The translations under genes were made by a program, and so were the position numbers. DNA of 15,614 bases from CAZYVA01 sp964650695 (GTDB lineage Bacteria; Bacillota; Clostridia; Lachnospirales; Lachnospiraceae): contig CAZYVA010000046.1 of assembly GCA_964650695.1 (NCBI GenBank), forward strand, positions 1-15,614, written 5' to 3'. The notes under the pieces were generated by a model. It was given only the letters and a program-made list of their open reading frames with translations. It made no database searches and had not been told where the DNA came from. Every line of letters begins with the position of its first letter. Position 1 is the first letter of the stretch. This document shows, one piece after another, positions 14,184 through 15,614 of the stretch.

Positions 14184-15263
14184 ATTTGTAATAGATTCAT
14201 TTGCTGAAATGGCATTATCAAGGGCATTAGAGAGCACAATGCAAAAATCCATATCGCTGATCCGACATGGATAGGGCACGTTCAAAAAACAGGAAACGTC
14301 AACGCCATTATTTTTTGCAATTCCTAATTTATTCGCTAACAATACATTTAAAACCGGATGATTCGTATTGCATGGAAACGAAATATCCACAGAAAGGTTT
14401 TCCATTTCCCCTATGTATGCTAACGCCTGTACCGATTGATTGTCTTTCAACAGTTCCCGGATAATTGAAATATGATTTTTAACATCGTGGCGAAAAGACT
14501 TTGTTTTTTCATAGCGCATTTGCGCCTCCTCTACATATTGCCGCAAAGAATGAGATTCTTGCTCTAGCAAGGATATTTTCATGTTCAATAAAAACGTGTC
14601 CAAAAGCCTTTTGTAAGCATACATGATGCAAAATAAGCTTGCAATTCCCAAAAACTGTATGAAAAACATCTGATAATGATTTGCGCTAAGTATTTTTCCG
14701 CTTTTATCCACCCATATAGAATTGCCATAAATGGCAGTGCTGATATATTCGCTAAACAGAAAAATCATCAGCGTTGGGGTCAGAATCATCAGTGCATACC
14801 GCGCTTTTACAGCTGCGTCATAGACCAAAAATCTACGGACGATATGATAACAAAACACAGATAAAGATAATGCTGACACGTTTCCGGCTATCATAAAAAC
14901 CAAAGCCGCAGCTTCTGGATTGATAGGAAAAAATAGAGGAGAAACAATCCCTGACAAAGAATCAAAAATGCCAAAGCAAAGCCGCATAATTTCGATTGTT
15001 ACGATTGCATACAGTATCACTAAATCATATCTGGACTTATAAAAAATAAGCCCTGCTGCCGTAAGCATAAGGATAAACACCAGAAATTGAATAAGGCTAT
15101 TGCGGGAGAATAGAATCAAACTGACAATTCCCAGTACGTTAAAAATAAAATAATGGATATGTTTTGCTTTTCTGCCAAGAAATTTGGAGAAGAAACAGAG
15201 CATGATACACATCTCAATACTTCCCTCAATATAGATATTTAAGAAATCAATCCATTCGGACAT
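14184..15263 (-). CDS. AgrC-like GHKL sensor histidine kinase (3' truncated by gap)
   Basis: The first 360 residues are visible. About six hydrophobic segments occupy residues 10-30, 36-52, 57-75, 80-100, 120-145 and 155-215, the polytopic sensor typical of AgrC-like kinases. A dimerisation helix (about 225-255) leads to the phosphoacceptor H259 in FRHDVKNH. The N-box begins at LSNALDNAI (N346, N350), and the remaining ATP-binding G-boxes lie in the gap. Such kinases commonly sense peptide signals and phosphorylate a LytTR regulator. GGAG lies about 8 nt before the ATG, and the start overlaps the regulator's 3' end by 17 nt, so the pair is translationally coupled. The DNA here is visibly AT-richer than the housekeeping region. 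Confidence 0.88.
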
Positions 15264-15614
15264 CCTGTTGTCTCCATTCCCTCATATACTGCAAAACAAC
15301 ATCCGCAAACTCCTTGTTCCGCAAACGTGACACTGGTATTTCCGCCCCTGTGCTCATATAGGCAACGCCTTTTTTGAAGCTGTGTAAATATTGCAGGTTC
15401 ACCAAATAGCTTCTGTGGCACTTAAAAAAGCGGTCGTCTAATTCCGTTTCCAGATGTTCTATTTTTTCATAATAGGTCAGTATTTCTGCCGAATTAAGGT
15501 GCAGATACATCTTTCTGTCAATCACTTCACAATATACAATCTCATCAAAAGAAACAAGCCTGCTTTCATTTCCCATATGAATAAGCAGTTTTTTATCCCT
15601 TGCGCTTTTCATGG
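15247..15614 (-). CDS. LytTR-family response regulator (5' partial)
   Basis: Only the C-terminal 122 residues are inside the window; the receiver domain lies beyond the right edge, and the internal Met near 15612 is not the start. The visible part is a LytTR DNA-binding domain: FDEIVYCEVIDRKMYLHL, then LDDRFFKCHRSYLVNLQYL, then IPVSRLRNKEF. AgrA-type regulators with this domain usually bind paired 9-bp direct repeats. It overlaps the downstream kinase gene by 17 nt. The gene order, regulator before kinase, differs from staphylococcal agr. Confidence 0.9.
   Translation of the reverse strand, partial: MKSARDKKLLIHMGNESRLVSFDEIVYCEVIDRKMYLHLNSAEILTYYEKIEHLETELDDRFFKCHRSYLVNLQYLHSFKKGVAYMSTGAEIPVSRLRNKEFADVVLQYMREWRQQDVRMD

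Noticed and set aside
14076..14239. Reading frames that continue through the N-run
   Set aside because: The 100 N are a placeholder of unknown length, so continuity of the kinase or the coiled-coil frame across them is meaningless.
1..15614. CRISPR array, tRNA, rRNA or complete insertion sequence
   Set aside because: I saw no regular repeat-spacer pattern, no tRNA-like cloverleaf, no rRNA sequence and no transposase-like protein in the frames read.

Overview
The window looks like a draft-genome scaffold piece from a GC-rich (by eye) gut Firmicute, most probably Lachnospiraceae (Clostridium cluster XIVa). The taxonomic call rests on gene order (yicC, gmk, rpoZ, rimO, pgsA, cinA-type amidohydrolase), on the pair of a NifU-like scaffold and a GGGtGRT protein, and on an EF-G-like paralogue of the clostridial EF-G2 type. 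No rRNA or marker phylogeny is available, so the family assignment is an inference.

Left block (1-5421, minus strand): a membrane-anchored protein of unknown function that runs off the left edge, an EF-G-like translational GTPase with altered guanine-recognition motifs, and a class-III PLP aminotransferase (acetylornithine aminotransferase-like). The aminotransferase has a near-consensus promoter followed about 10 nt later by a U-tailed hairpin, which suggests attenuation or another leader control. A divergent promoter region (5393-5556) separates this block from the next.

Central block (5528-13366, plus strand): a housekeeping operon of yicC, gmk, rpoZ, rimO, pgsA and a PncC/CinA-type amidohydrolase, continuing into an unusual GNAT-transmembrane-extracytoplasmic fusion gene. 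Where many Firmicutes carry remA between yicC and gmk, this window has only 86 nt containing a short remA-like relic. A candidate promoter then precedes the NifU-like/GGGtGRT pair, which ends at a strong rho-independent terminator.

Right block (13367-15614): a short non-coding stretch with phased 9-bp direct repeats, then the 3' remnant of a minus-strand gene with its terminator intact, then the C-terminal end of a charged coiled-coil protein. A 100-N assembly gap (14084-14183) interrupts the sequence. Beyond it, the DNA is visibly AT-richer and encodes a two-component pair of AgrC/AgrA type: a GHKL histidine kinase cut by the gap and a LytTR response regulator cut by the right window edge. 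The gap hides the kinase's ATP-binding lobe and possibly other genes. Linkage of the two sides depends on the scaffolding.

The best candidates for undescribed biology are the GNAT-TM-sensor-like fusion, the NifU-like/GGGtGRT pair, the promoter-proximal terminator of the aminotransferase gene, and the EF-G-like protein with a TEMD G4 motif. No CRISPR array, tRNA, rRNA or complete mobile element was seen.
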